In this document: positions 17,354 to 27,512 of the stretch, in pieces
How positions within the stretch are numbered: position 1 is the stretch's first letter
Layout of the letters: the number at the start of each line of letters is the position of its first letter
NCBI GenBank assembly: GCA_002439875.1
Contig: DJQB01000030.1
Location: 38,045-102,044 of the forward strand
Length of the DNA stretch: 64,000 bases
Origin: Bacteroidales bacterium UBA6397
Lineage (GTDB): Bacteria; Bacteroidota; Bacteroidia; Bacteroidales; UBA932
Reading direction: 5' to 3'
Made by a program: the position numbers and the translations under genes
The notes under the pieces: model-generated
Database searches by the model: none
Told to the model about the DNA's origin: nothing
Seen by the model: only the letters and a program-made list of their open reading frames with translations

Positions 17354-17379
17354 AAGGAACGGCTGAACAGCCGTTCCTT
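17354..17379 (-). terminator. Intrinsic terminator after the NfeD-flotillin-XRE unit
   Basis: A perfect 12-bp stem (AAGGAACGGCTG with CAGCCGTTCCTT) is followed on the minus strand by TTTTCGTT. It separates this unit from the esterase gene. Confidence 0.85.
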
Positions 17380-17392
17380 GCAAGATTACTTA

Positions 17393-17605
17393 TCACTTTG
17401 CGGTTTCCCTAAACTCCAATAAGTCTCCAGGCTGACAGTCCAGTGCCTTGCAGAGCGCGTCGAGTGTGCTGAACCTGATGCCCTTGGCCTTGCCGGTCTT
17501 CAGAATCGACAGGTTCACCGCTGAAATCCCTATCCTGTTGGCTAATTCGATGGAAGTCATCTTCCGTCTGGCCAGCATCACATCGACATTTACTACTATC
17601 GGCAT
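17393..17605 (-). CDS. Small XRE-family DNA-binding regulator, paralogue
   Basis: This 70-residue helix-turn-helix protein is closely similar to the protein at 12006-12215. The two share the first 16 residues and the core NLSILKTGKAK, then ALDCQPGD near the end. The recognition region here is ELANRIGISAVNLSILKTGK. It begins 5 bases after the flotillin stop, so it is the last gene of the NfeD-flotillin unit. It may control that unit. The target sites are unknown. Confidence 0.88.
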   Translation of the reverse strand: MPIVVNVDVMLARRKMTSIELANRIGISAVNLSILKTGKAKGIRFSTLDALCKALDCQPGDLLEFRETAK

Positions 17606-17610
17606 GACGA

Positions 17611-19038
17611 TTATTTTTCAACGGGTTCTTCTTGAGACTGCTCTTCCGGCTTGGCTTCCTTGCCTTTGAGATATTCAGGAAGATTCATTCCGGCCATGTT
17701 GAACAGGTCCTGGAGCGGAGGTACGGAACCCATCAGACCGGAGATGAAATTCGCGGTCGACGTCTTGCCGTTCTTGCCTTCACCATTACCGTCCCAGACG
17801 GTCACCTTGTCAATCTTTATGCCTTTGACAGCCTCGACCTGAGTCTTGACGAGTTCAGGAAGTTTGTCTGCAATGAGCATGAGCACGGCCTTCTGAGGGT
17901 CTCCGGCGGCTGCCTTTACCATCTCGTTGAAACCATCGGCCTGCTTTGAGAGAATCTCAAGGGTACCGCGGGCCTGGGCGTCCATCTTTGCGAATATGGC
18001 GTCGGCCTCTCCCTTGGCCAGTCTGCGGACCTTTTCGGCCTCGGCCTCTGCTTCGATGATGAGTTTCTCCTTGTCGATCTGTGCAGGAACAACGATGTTG
18101 GCCTGCTGGGTTGCCCTTTCTCTCTCGGCACGTGCAAGCTCAGCGTCACGCTCACTCTGATAGGCCTCCTGAAGGGCCTTTGCGGCCTGTACCTTCTCTG
18201 CCGCTACGGCAATGCGCGCAGCCTCGGCCTCTTTCTCACGGCGCTGGGCATCGGAGTTGGCGATGTCTATCTTAGAGGTGTTCTCTCCCTGTACAGCAAG
18301 CGCGTTGGCTGCAGCGGTCTTGATGCGGGTGTCCCTCAGGGTCTCAGCGATTCTGATGTCCTTGTCCCTGTCGGCCTCGGCCTTGCCGATCTCACCATAG
18401 CGGTTCTGCTCCGCGACGCTCTTCTTGGCGTCGTTGATGGCCTTCGCCGCGGCTTCCTTACCGAGAGCCTCGATGTAACCGGACTCATCCCGGATGTCGG
18501 TCACGTTCACGTTGATGAGTTTGAGGCCGATCTTGCGGAGCTCAGCCTCGACGTTCTGGCTGACAGCCACGAGGAACTTGTCACGGTCGGAGTTGATCTC
18601 CTCGATGTCCATCGTTGCGATGACCAGACGAAGCTGTCCGAACAGGATGTCGGTCGCGATGTTCTGGATGTTGTCGATGGAAAGTCCGAGAAGTCTTTCG
18701 GCTGCGTTTGTCATACTGTCCGGCTCTGTGGAGATACCGACTGTGAAGCGGCAAGGAACATCGACACGGATGTTCTGCTTGGAAAGCGCGTTCGTAAGGT
18801 TGCACTCAATCGAGATCGGCTTGAGGTCGAGGAACGCATAGTCCTGGAACACAGGCCAAACGAAGGCGGCTCCTCCGTGGATGCAACGGGCCGAAGAGAT
18901 CGAACCGCTCTTGCTCTTGCCGGTCTTACCGTAGATGACCATCACCTTGTCGGAAGGGCAGCGGCGGTAGCGCCTGAGAATCGCTGAAAATGTCACGAAT
19001 ATGACTGCGACGATGATAAGGATCAGAGATAGTTCCAT
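17611..19038 (-). CDS. Flotillin-like SPFH-domain protein
   Basis: This 475-residue membrane-anchored scaffold protein is of the FloT/YqiK type. An N-terminal hydrophobic segment (residues 3-22) precedes an SPFH/Band 7 domain (about 30-200). A long Ala/Glu-rich coiled coil follows (about 200-350, with AEQNRYGEIGKAEADRDKDI and EAEAEKVRRLAKGEADAIF), and the C-terminus is charged. Flotillins organise membrane microdomains. The frame opens at a TTG at 19044; the ATG at 19036-19038 is preferred and sits inside a GAATATG motif. The upstream NfeD-like gene is the usual partner of this family. Confidence 0.92.
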   Translation of the reverse strand: MELSLILIIVAVIFVTFSAILRRYRRCPSDKVMVIYGKTGKSKSGSISSARCIHGGAAFVWPVFQDYAFLDLKPISIECNLTNALSKQNIRVDVPCRFTVGISTEPDSMTNAAERLLGLSIDNIQNIATDILFGQLRLVIATMDIEEINSDRDKFLVAVSQNVEAELRKIGLKLINVNVTDIRDESGYIEALGKEAAAKAINDAKKSVAEQNRYGEIGKAEADRDKDIRIAETLRDTRIKTAAANALAVQGENTSKIDIANSDAQRREKEAEAARIAVAAEKVQAAKALQEAYQSERDAELARAERERATQQANIVVPAQIDKEKLIIEAEAEAEKVRRLAKGEADAIFAKMDAQARGTLEILSKQADGFNEMVKAAAGDPQKAVLMLIADKLPELVKTQVEAVKGIKIDKVTVWDGNGEGKNGKTSTANFISGLMGSVPPLQDLFNMAGMNLPEYLKGKEAKPEEQSQEEPVEK

Positions 19039-19120
19039 ATTCAAAATGTTTAATGGGTTTAAAATTTTCTTTAATATGTTTGATCAGGTTAGAATATTAG
19101 ATGAATGGTGACACGCTCGG

Positions 19121-19711
19121 TCAGATGATTGTCGGGGTCAGTTCCTCAACCAATAGGATGTAGTCATTGATGACCTCGATGACCTTGATGGCGGTGCCGG
19201 TCTTTATCGTATCTCCGTCTGTGACAGCGTCATATTCCCTGACAGCGTTGTTGATGGAAATCTGGACCTTGCCTTCCCCCTTGCGCCCGCCTGGAATCGT
19301 AAGGTAAGCCTTTCCCTCGCATCCGACCGCAGATTTGTGCACGTCGATGTTGCCTGTCTGCTGCATTCCGCTGAGCCATTTGAATATCCACATCACGACT
19401 GTGACCAGTAGCACGCCCACGATGACCGAGACGATGATCAGCAGCGCGTTGGACTGGATCTTGTCGTGCATCAGCACCGCTGTCCAGCCGAATCCGAGGC
19501 AGAAATTGACCAGATTCCTGAACGTCAGGAGGTTCATCGAAGGATCAGTGTCAAAAGACCCGTCCGATGTGTCCAGATCGAAATCAGTGTCATGATCTCC
19601 CAATCCCAGGAATGTCAGAATAGTCTGAATGACGAAAATCAGCGATGCTGAGAGTGTGACGGCCCAAAGGACCTGCATTGCCGTACTAAGTGATGTCCAC
19701 CAGGTAATCAT
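19121..19711 (-). CDS. NfeD/YqiJ-like membrane protein
   Basis: This 196-residue protein has three likely membrane segments (about residues 10-37, 68-83 and 88-112) and a C-terminal OB-fold-like domain (about 125-190, with VGCEGKAYLTIPGGRKGEGKV and a terminal ILLVEE). This is the layout of NfeD-family proteins without the protease domain, which pair with flotillin-type proteins. It is the first gene of a three-gene unit with the flotillin 82 bases downstream. An acidic stretch, DHDTDFDLDTSD, lies between the first two membrane segments. Confidence 0.85.
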   Translation of the reverse strand: MITWWTSLSTAMQVLWAVTLSASLIFVIQTILTFLGLGDHDTDFDLDTSDGSFDTDPSMNLLTFRNLVNFCLGFGWTAVLMHDKIQSNALLIIVSVIVGVLLVTVVMWIFKWLSGMQQTGNIDVHKSAVGCEGKAYLTIPGGRKGEGKVQISINNAVREYDAVTDGDTIKTGTAIKVIEVINDYILLVEELTPTII

Positions 19712-19765
19712 ATCTATTAGTTTTTAGTTAGGCGGCCCAGATTCCTTTCTGCACCGCGTCTTTTG

Positions 19766-19795
19766 CAAATATATTAATTAATTTATGAAAAACAA
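19766..19795 (-). promoter_or_regulatory. Promoter for the NfeD-flotillin unit
   Basis: On the minus strand TTG (19795-19793) and TATATTTG (19773-19766) are 19 bases apart. The leader to the NfeD start is about 50 bases. Confidence 0.65.
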
Positions 19796-19855
19796 TAATT
19801 ATTTATAATAATTGCGGTGAGAAGATAATGCGAATTTTTACCATGTAGAAATGAT

Positions 19856-22800
19856 TTACCGATGATTCTGTTTGATAAACTGTGAAGGAGATATTCCGTA
19901 TTCATTCTTGAAACAGTTGCGGAAGTGGCCGACATCGTTAAAGCCGCATGAATATGCAGCCTCGGACACATTATGCCCATCATTCAACAACTCGTAGCCC
20001 TTCTTTAACCGGATTTTTCGAATGAACTCATTCCCCGACATGCCTGTAAGGCCTTTAATTTTTCGATAAAGAGTCGAATGGCTCATACCGAGAGCGTCCT
20101 GGATGTACGTCATGTCAAGTTCAGCCATTGTCAGATTATCTTCCACTATCCTTGTGAATTTTTGGATGAAGCATTCATCAAGTTTACTGATTTTAGGGTG
20201 ATGGACTTCATCTGCGCCTGTTGTGGCAGGATTGTATCCGGAATGGCCGCCACTCAGCCCGGAGGAAATGAACGCAGCCAATGATTTCCTTGAATCCAGG
20301 ATGTTTTGTATGCGACTTGTCAGTAATTTGGCGCTGAATGGTTTTGTTATGTATGAGTCCGCTCCTGCCTCATAGCCGGTTTCCTTGTCTTGTATGGAAT
20401 CCTTGGCGGTCAGGAGTATGACAGGAATGTGGCTTGTACGCACATCGTCTTTGATCGACTTGCACAATTCCGTTCCATCCATCAGCGGCATCATAATGTC
20501 ACTTATGATCACATTGGGAATATGGCTCTTGGCAATATTGAGTCCCTCTTCCCCGTTGGTAGCTGTCAGAACCTTGAATTTGGATTGCAAAGATGATTCA
20601 ATGTACTCACGGATGTCATCGTTATCCTCAACAACCAGCACCACAAGTTGTCTGTCCGATATTTCTTTGATTTCATTTTCATCAGCCTCGGAAGCCGGTC
20701 TCCTTACCGCACTTTCCTTGTGTAATGCATTAGGGTAAGTATTGAACATCCGAAGGCGTAAAGTGAACACAGTCCCTTTGCCAACTTCGCTTGTGGCTGA
20801 GATTGTGCCTTCGTGTAGGTCTGACAGCGAGCGCACCAAGGCGAGGCCGATGCCGGTGCCTGAAGCTTGGTGCATTCCCTCAGCCTGGTAGTATCGGTCA
20901 AAGATGTGAGGCAAAGAATTCTCGTCTATTCCATAACCTGTGTCAGCAACCTCAATTTCCACAAAATCCTCGTTGGAGATTTTGACAGATCTTAGTCTTA
21001 ATTCGATGGATCCTTCCGGAGTGTATTTTATAGCATTGCTCAACAGATTGTTCAATACTGTGTGTATGACATCACTGTCAAAATAAATATCAGGGAGACT
21101 GTTGTCGATGTCAAGATTTATCGAAACTCTTTCATTATGGTTCAGTTCCTTGTACCTCAAACCGATTTCCGCCACGACGGAAGCTATCTGTCCTTTTGAG
21201 ACAGTCAGGCGTCTGTTATTTGTTTCGGCTTTACGGAATTCCAGAATCTGATTGATAAGATTTAGCAGTTGCAAGGCACTGGAATGTATTGTCTTTATCT
21301 TCTTCCTGAAAGGGCTTGGCAGCTTATCATCTGAGTCAAGATCTTCTAGTGGTCCAATAATGAGAGTTAGCGGAGTGCGGAGCTCGTGAGTGATGTTTGT
21401 GTAGAACCGTAACCTCTCATCATTGAGTCGTTGCTCGTCAATGCTTTTCCTGCGTTCCATCTCAAGCGAGCCCTTAAGCATAAGCCTACGCTTGTATATT
21501 CTAATGATTATCCAAACAGACAGGGTAATAAGAAGCGCATAAAACGCCTTGGCATACCAGGTCAGCCAAACAGGAGGGGTCACAACGATTTTCAGTCTGG
21601 CAAGATTGTCATCGTCCCAGTCGTGGTTTCTCTGACGTGCCCTGATCAAGAATGTGTATGTCCCCGACGGCAGGTTGCGCAGGATTGCATCGTGTTCACG
21701 TCCGGCAGAAATCCAGTTTTTGTCAATTCCTTCCACCTTGTAAGAATACTCTACCGTATGTCTCAGAGAATAATCAGTCACGGAAAAGGTTATTCTCAAG
21801 GAGTTCATGTTGTAGGGGATTTTGATTTCTTTTACACCGGAACTTCCTATGGCCACTTTGATGGAGGTGTCTTTGGGGGCATTAATGTTAAGGCAATCAA
21901 CAATCTGAACCGGTATACGTCCTCCAGCATCTGAAAATAGCTCAGGCCTGAACCCGCACACTCCGTTCCTTGAACCGAAATAGAGCTCCCCGTCAGGAGT
22001 CCCACATGCGGCGCGATCCATAAAACTGCTCATCGGAAGCCCGTCATTGTAATCGTAGTTGTCGATTTTAGAGGTATTTCTATTCAATCTTGAAATGCCA
22101 TTGTTGGTGCTGAACCATAGATTGCCTTCTCCGTCTTCCTGTAATGCGCGTATATGTGCATCGTCCAAGCCGGATTCATAACCATAATTCCTGATTTCAT
22201 TGAGACGATCGGTGTCCGCGATCTGACTTAGTCCGTCCTGTCCCGCGACCCACATACATCCTTGTGAATCAAGATAAAGTTGCTTTACTGCATTTGAGAT
22301 GATTCCTTTAGATTCGTCAAGGTGATGAATCATCACGCCTTCTTTGTTAAAAATGAAGATCCCGTCACCGTATGTTCCTATCCACAATTTTCCTTGCCTG
22401 TCGACTGTGATTCCGTTAGGAATAAGATTATAGATTGCAGTTGAGATCGTTATGTCTTTTTTTAGTTCACCATTGGCATATTCATAAAGCCCGTCCTGCA
22501 TTCCTAAGTACACTTTACTGTCCGGCAGTACGGCAAAGCAATTGGCATAATTCTGACTCTCAGGCGCGCTGATCCGTCTGATGCCTCCGATGTTTATGTC
22601 CAGAGCGAAAATTCCATCTTCATAAGAACTGAACAGAATTACATCTCCGATTCTTACTAGGGAAGATATGTATTCCCGTGAACTTTTAAGATGAGCGGAC
22701 AAATCATAGGTACGTTTCAATGCTCCATCTTCGAAAACTTGTATTTTGCTTTCTTCACCGGTCCAGACATAGCCATTCCCATCTGTATGGATAGACCAGA

Positions 22801-23905
22801 CGGGCCGACCCTTATCGCTGTTCGCGTTGGCGCCGAATGACGGGAGGAGGTTGAATCTTGGGTGAGTGTGGCTTATAAAATCCAGACCTTCGGAATAGTT
22901 ACCGATCCAAATGTTGCCGTATGAATCCTGAAAAACCTTATGGATATTCATAGAGGATATGCCGTATCGGCCACCGGAAGACGGAAGCACTGTGAATTCC
23001 AGCCTGTCTGGGTTGGACAGTGAAAGGTCACGGATGTTAAGTACACCAACACCTCCCAAATCTCCACCTATCAGCAGGTCTCCTTCATTAGTCTCTGTTA
23101 TGGAGTAGATGTTGGGCGAAGGAGTTTTCCAAGACGCCGTGTTATGATTCAGGAATGATCTGAACTTTTTTGTGGATGGATTAAACAGTGCCAGGCCCCG
23201 ACTGGTACCAAGCCAGATGTTTTTGTACCTGTCTATAAAAATTTCTCCAACATCATTGCTCGGAAGGCTTTCTCCATTGCCGGGGATGTGAATGAAATTC
23301 TCAACCTTTCTTGTTTTAAGATTCACAACACTGAAGCCATAGTTGGCGTGTCCTACATACAAGTTTCCATGGCCATCGTAAGCTATGCTTCTGAATGACA
23401 TCGGCAACAGTGGAAATGCGTTCTGCCTCAACACGTCAATCTTGCCGTCTTTGTAGTGCAATAAGAAGTTATAGTGATTGACGATATATATGCCTCCGTC
23501 CGCAGCGCGGCAGAAATCGACCACATTGACGCTTCCGAGGCTATCCGGCAATTCCGGTTCTTCCAACCTCAATGCCTCACAATCGAGGACATTCACGCCT
23601 CTTTTTGAGCCTATCCAAAGTTTATCTTCAGTTTCATCATAAAATAAAGAATTGATGGAGTTACCTTTGAGTCGGGAGTTCCGCTCGCTGAATATTTTGA
23701 AATTCACTCCGTCAAAACGGTTCAGCCCCGCTTCGGTCCCGATCCAGAGGAATCCATGCTTATCCTGAGCGATGTCCGTCACGAAATTATTGGAGATACC
23801 GTCTCTCAGTCCGATGTGCTCAATTACAGGATGCGAGCTCACTGGTTCCCCTTCCGCAGCAATAAATCTTAGAGTCAAAAACAGTACTAATAGAACGTTT
23901 CTCAT
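19856..23905 (-). CDS. Hybrid two-component system regulator (HTCS)
   Basis: This 1349-residue single-polypeptide sensor-regulator spans the inner membrane. The order is: signal peptide; a periplasmic double beta-propeller (repeats with FLWIGTEAGLNRFDG, IWLGTSRGLALFNP and similar, to about residue 690); a Y_Y_Y domain; one membrane segment (about 780); HisKA with TNITHELRTPLTL (His near 840); HATPase; a receiver domain with phospho-acceptor Asp in SDIMMPLMDG (near 1136); and a C-terminal AraC-type DNA-binding domain. In this family the propeller binds a glycan fragment and the protein activates the neighbouring locus. The ATG at 23905 is used because the longer TTG start overlaps the promoter box. 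It is divergent from susC at 24169. Confidence 0.95.
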   Translation of the reverse strand: MRNVLLVLFLTLRFIAAEGEPVSSHPVIEHIGLRDGISNNFVTDIAQDKHGFLWIGTEAGLNRFDGVNFKIFSERNSRLKGNSINSLFYDETEDKLWIGSKRGVNVLDCEALRLEEPELPDSLGSVNVVDFCRAADGGIYIVNHYNFLLHYKDGKIDVLRQNAFPLLPMSFRSIAYDGHGNLYVGHANYGFSVVNLKTRKVENFIHIPGNGESLPSNDVGEIFIDRYKNIWLGTSRGLALFNPSTKKFRSFLNHNTASWKTPSPNIYSITETNEGDLLIGGDLGGVGVLNIRDLSLSNPDRLEFTVLPSSGGRYGISSMNIHKVFQDSYGNIWIGNYSEGLDFISHTHPRFNLLPSFGANANSDKGRPVWSIHTDGNGYVWTGEESKIQVFEDGALKRTYDLSAHLKSSREYISSLVRIGDVILFSSYEDGIFALDINIGGIRRISAPESQNYANCFAVLPDSKVYLGMQDGLYEYANGELKKDITISTAIYNLIPNGITVDRQGKLWIGTYGDGIFIFNKEGVMIHHLDESKGIISNAVKQLYLDSQGCMWVAGQDGLSQIADTDRLNEIRNYGYESGLDDAHIRALQEDGEGNLWFSTNNGISRLNRNTSKIDNYDYNDGLPMSSFMDRAACGTPDGELYFGSRNGVCGFRPELFSDAGGRIPVQIVDCLNINAPKDTSIKVAIGSSGVKEIKIPYNMNSLRITFSVTDYSLRHTVEYSYKVEGIDKNWISAGREHDAILRNLPSGTYTFLIRARQRNHDWDDDNLARLKIVVTPPVWLTWYAKAFYALLITLSVWIIIRIYKRRLMLKGSLEMERRKSIDEQRLNDERLRFYTNITHELRTPLTLIIGPLEDLDSDDKLPSPFRKKIKTIHSSALQLLNLINQILEFRKAETNNRRLTVSKGQIASVVAEIGLRYKELNHNERVSINLDIDNSLPDIYFDSDVIHTVLNNLLSNAIKYTPEGSIELRLRSVKISNEDFVEIEVADTGYGIDENSLPHIFDRYYQAEGMHQASGTGIGLALVRSLSDLHEGTISATSEVGKGTVFTLRLRMFNTYPNALHKESAVRRPASEADENEIKEISDRQLVVLVVEDNDDIREYIESSLQSKFKVLTATNGEEGLNIAKSHIPNVIISDIMMPLMDGTELCKSIKDDVRTSHIPVILLTAKDSIQDKETGYEAGADSYITKPFSAKLLTSRIQNILDSRKSLAAFISSGLSGGHSGYNPATTGADEVHHPKISKLDECFIQKFTRIVEDNLTMAELDMTYIQDALGMSHSTLYRKIKGLTGMSGNEFIRKIRLKKGYELLNDGHNVSEAAYSCGFNDVGHFRNCFKNEYGISPSQFIKQNHR

Positions 23906-23932
23906 AAAATGTGGTGACCTATCGTAGTATGG

Positions 23933-23940
23933 CAAAGATA
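23933..23940 (-). promoter_or_regulatory. -7 promoter box for the HTCS gene
   Basis: The minus strand reads TATCTTTG, a TAnnTTTG match 27 bases before the ATG at 23905. No -33 element is clear. Confidence 0.45.
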
Positions 23941-24101
23941 ATAAAATCGAGGTGATTAATTGAACGATTTATCACTTTATTTGGTCATTTTGTCTTAAAA
24001 TTTTAAATAGATTATGGTGCTCAGGGTTATTATTATTCGAGAAAAGTCAGTCTGAGATAATAATGAAATAATTGCCGTCATAAACGAACTATCGGTCATC
24101 A

Positions 24102-24130
24102 TTGGTTTTCTTTTTTTTTCGCTACTTTTG
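24102..24130 (+). promoter_or_regulatory. Promoter for the arabinogalactan-type PUL
   Basis: TTGG at 24102-24105 and TACTTTTG at 24123-24130 flank a T-rich spacer of about 18 bases. Transcription would begin about 30 bases before the susC ATG. The 160 bases upstream, between here and the HTCS promoter, are the likely binding region of the HTCS. Confidence 0.65.
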
Positions 24131-24168
24131 CAACGGAAGCAATAACACTTTTAACCAAGTATTTTTCT

Positions 24169-27100
24169 ATGAAACCAAATTGTTTACAAAACAGCAAACT
24201 GTATGTTGTATTGTTGCTGTGTGTCGGTTTCTTCTCCTTGGCACTGGATTCTGCCAGTGCCCAGGTCAAAGCGGACACTATCGCAAGACAGAAGTCAGAA
24301 ATCACAGTCAAAGGTGATGTGAGCGATGCCGATGGCCCGGTTATCGGGGCGTTCGTGTACGAAAAGGCGAATAAGGCGAACGGGACAATGACGGATGTTG
24401 ACGGTCGCTTTACTTTGAAAGTCACTGATGGAGCCGTGTTGGTTGTAAGCTGCATCGGCTCGGAAACATTGGAGGTGAAGGCCGTATCAGGCCATGAGAT
24501 GAAACTGCTGCTCAAGCCTGACACTTCCTTACTTGACGAAGTCGTTGTGGTGGGCTTCGGTGTACAGAAAAAAGTGAATATGACAGGTTCGGTAAGCGTG
24601 GCTGATCAAGAGGCTCTGAAAGACCGGCCTGTGACAAGTGCCGCCCAAGCTCTGCAAGGTGTCGTCCCCGGACTTCAGATAACATCAGCCGATGGCAAGC
24701 TTGAGACAAACGCTTCCATTAAAATAAGAGGTAACGGCACAATAGGAAGCGGGTCAAGCGGCAGTCCTCTTATTCTCATTGATGGAATGGAAGGAGACAT
24801 CAACGCTGTCAATCCGCAGGACATCGAAAGCATATCCGTACTGAAAGACGCGGCTTCCGCTTCAATCTATGGTAGCCGGGCTCCGTTCGGTGTCATTCTT
24901 GTCACGACAAAGAAAGGATCACAAGGCAAGGCAACGGTCAATTACAACAATTCGTTCCGTTTCAGCAACCTTGTGAACCGCAATCACACTATGGACTCCA
25001 GGTCCTTCGCCCTGTTCTTTGATGACGCATGCGTCAACACACCGGGATGGGGGCCACATTTTTCAAAAGAAACGATCGAGAAGATCGAACAGTATCAGGC
25101 CGGAACCCTTCTGAATTCAAAGGGTGTATTCGATCCCCTCTACACGATGGATGACATCTATGGCAATGGCAACTGGCAGGATGTCCCTTATCACGGAGGG
25201 GCCTGGGCCAACACAGACTGGTTCAGTGCCATCTACAAAGATTACAGTTTCTCTATGGAGCACAATGTGAGTGTAAGTGGAGGCTCTGATAAGATCAACT
25301 ACTATTTTTCGGCAAATTATCTTGATAATGACGGAATGCTTGCCTGGGGTGAAGAAGGACTTAAACGCTATACCTTGACCGGCAAGTTCAACGCTGACAT
25401 AACAGAATGGATGACACTTGGGTTCTCTCATAGGTGGGTCCGCAAGGACTATGTACGCCCGTCTAGCCTTACTGACAATTTGTACGATGATCTGGGCCGC
25501 CAAGGTTGGCCTGTGATTCCTATCTACGACCCGAACGGGAACATCTTTGATTGCCCGTCCCCTATAAACGGACTGGAAAACGGAGGAAGCGACAGGACTC
25601 AGCCTGACAGAAACTATACCCAGATCAGTCTCGTGGCGCGACCGGTGGAAGGATGGGATATTCATGCTGAGTTCAACTATCAGGTATATTCGGACTCCCG
25701 CCATTGGGACACTCAAAAACTTTACGGGTACGATGTAAACGGGAATGCCTTCGAGGTTTCAAGCGAGAGCCACGTTCACGAGGAGTACACCAGAGAGAAT
25801 TTCTACAATCTCAATGTCTATTCCAATTATGAAAGGACTATAGGCAAAAAGAACAACTTCCATTTCATGCTTGGTTTCCAGACCGAGAACATGAAACAGA
25901 AGACATTCGGCCTTCAGCGTGACGGCATTCTGGTCTCCAGCCTGCCGGAAGTGGACCTTACCACTGGAATAGGCTCTGATGGGAATCTGGTGACTCCGTC
26001 AGTAAACGGAGGGCGTTCAGAATGGGATAATGCTGGATTCTTCGGACGTGTCAATTATGATTATGACAGCCGTTACATGATAGAAGCCAACTTGCGTTAT
26101 GACGGAACATCGCGTTTCCGTCAGAACCGACGTTGGATATGGCTCCCGTCTGTGTCCGCTGGATGGAACATAGCTAACGAAAAGTTCTGGGAGAACTTGA
26201 CACAAGTGTGCGGCAACCTTAAGCTTCGCGCTTCGTATGGAATACTGGGCAACCAGAACATTGACAACTGGTACCAGACCTACCGCACCCTTTCCATCAA
26301 GCCAAATAATGGAGAGTGGCTTCAGAACGGAGCGAAACCGACAACAGTCGGGTTCCCGGCCCTTATCAGCCAGTTGCTGACGTGGGAGAAAATCTACAAT
26401 TACAACCTTGGCCTTGATTGGGGCTTGTTCAACGGCCGGTTGACCGGAAGTTTTGAGTATTATATTCGAGACACGAAGAATATGGTGGGGCCTTCCGCCG
26501 AGTTGCCGAACATCCTTGGAACCGATGTGCCGAAAACAAATAACTGTGACCTCCGCACTCATGGCTGGGACTTTGAGATTTCGTGGAAAGACTATCTTTC
26601 CTGCGGCCTGTCCTATGGAGCGCGTTTTGTCCTCTCGGACTCGCGCACGAAGATCACCAGATATGCGAACAACCCTACAAACTCCATTGACTCCTATATC
26701 CAGGGACGCTATATTGACGAGATCTGGGGATATGAGACTTTGGGAATAGCGAAAACGGATGAGGAATATATGGATTACCTCGACATGCTTGATGCTAATT
26801 ATACCGCTTATCACGGATCCGCTCCCGCAGAGGCCAGAATGGGAATGCAGTCTTTGGGTAAGGATTTCGCGGCGGGTGACGTTATGTATAAGGATCTGAA
26901 CGGTGATGGAGTCATCAACGGTGGCGACGGGACATTGAACAATCTCGGGGACAAGAAACTCCTCGGCAGCAAACAGCCTCGTTATATGTTCTCGCTGGAT
27001 CTCAACGCAGCGTACAAGGGCTTTGACCTTCGTGTTTTCTTCCAAGGGGTAGGAAAAAGAGATTATTTCCAAAATCATAACTATTTCTGGGGTGCTGACA

Positions 27101-27501
27101 ATGATATGTGGTGGATGCAGGCGCTTACACCTCATGAGGATTATTTCCGTAACGAGAATTCGTGGTCTGTAAAGGAAGGATATGCCGAGACCAATTATGA
27201 TTCATATTATCCACGTCCTGTGGTCTCCGGAGGAAGCAAGAACCGCCAGGTACAGAGCAGGTATCTTCAGGATGCCTCCTACATACGCCTAAAGAACCTT
27301 CAGATAGGTTACACCCTTCCGGACAGAGTCACCGAAAGGGCAGGGTTCAAGAATGTGCGCGTGTACTTCTCCGGGGAGAACCTTTGGACAGGATCCCGTC
27401 TCTCTAAACTCTTTGACCCGGAAACCATCGGTTCTGGAAAAGGTGGCTCAGCGTATCCTCTGTCACGAACCTACTCGTTTGGCATAAGTGTAACACTCTA
27501 A
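24169..27501 (+). CDS. SusC-type TonB-dependent receptor of the PUL
   Basis: This 1110-residue outer membrane importer has a signal peptide ending in SASAQ. A carboxypeptidase-regulatory-like domain follows (DVSDADGPVIGAF, then LVVSCIGSETL), then the SusC linker LLDEVVVVGFG. The plug (LILIDGMEG, IYGSRAPFGVILVTTKKG) leads into the barrel, which ends FGISVTL. It opens the PUL and is divergent from the HTCS that probably controls it. With the next gene it should import oligosaccharides released by the GH30 and GH43-GH35 enzymes downstream. The ATG is fixed by the promoter 39 bases upstream. Confidence 0.96.
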   Translation: MKPNCLQNSKLYVVLLLCVGFFSLALDSASAQVKADTIARQKSEITVKGDVSDADGPVIGAFVYEKANKANGTMTDVDGRFTLKVTDGAVLVVSCIGSETLEVKAVSGHEMKLLLKPDTSLLDEVVVVGFGVQKKVNMTGSVSVADQEALKDRPVTSAAQALQGVVPGLQITSADGKLETNASIKIRGNGTIGSGSSGSPLILIDGMEGDINAVNPQDIESISVLKDAASASIYGSRAPFGVILVTTKKGSQGKATVNYNNSFRFSNLVNRNHTMDSRSFALFFDDACVNTPGWGPHFSKETIEKIEQYQAGTLLNSKGVFDPLYTMDDIYGNGNWQDVPYHGGAWANTDWFSAIYKDYSFSMEHNVSVSGGSDKINYYFSANYLDNDGMLAWGEEGLKRYTLTGKFNADITEWMTLGFSHRWVRKDYVRPSSLTDNLYDDLGRQGWPVIPIYDPNGNIFDCPSPINGLENGGSDRTQPDRNYTQISLVARPVEGWDIHAEFNYQVYSDSRHWDTQKLYGYDVNGNAFEVSSESHVHEEYTRENFYNLNVYSNYERTIGKKNNFHFMLGFQTENMKQKTFGLQRDGILVSSLPEVDLTTGIGSDGNLVTPSVNGGRSEWDNAGFFGRVNYDYDSRYMIEANLRYDGTSRFRQNRRWIWLPSVSAGWNIANEKFWENLTQVCGNLKLRASYGILGNQNIDNWYQTYRTLSIKPNNGEWLQNGAKPTTVGFPALISQLLTWEKIYNYNLGLDWGLFNGRLTGSFEYYIRDTKNMVGPSAELPNILGTDVPKTNNCDLRTHGWDFEISWKDYLSCGLSYGARFVLSDSRTKITRYANNPTNSIDSYIQGRYIDEIWGYETLGIAKTDEEYMDYLDMLDANYTAYHGSAPAEARMGMQSLGKDFAAGDVMYKDLNGDGVINGGDGTLNNLGDKKLLGSKQPRYMFSLDLNAAYKGFDLRVFFQGVGKRDYFQNHNYFWGADNDMWWMQALTPHEDYFRNENSWSVKEGYAETNYDSYYPRPVVSGGSKNRQVQSRYLQDASYIRLKNLQIGYTLPDRVTERAGFKNVRVYFSGENLWTGSRLSKLFDPETIGSGKGGSAYPLSRTYSFGISVTL

Positions 27502-27512
27502 AACATATAACA

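Noticed and set aside
17409..17621. Second minus-strand frame overlapping the XRE gene at 17393-17605
   Set aside because: Out-of-frame shadow; the other frame gives the conserved helix-turn-helix.
26017..27135. 372-codon open frame on the minus strand within the second susC
   Set aside because: Shadow of the SusC coding sequence; no recognisable domain, promoter or conserved start.
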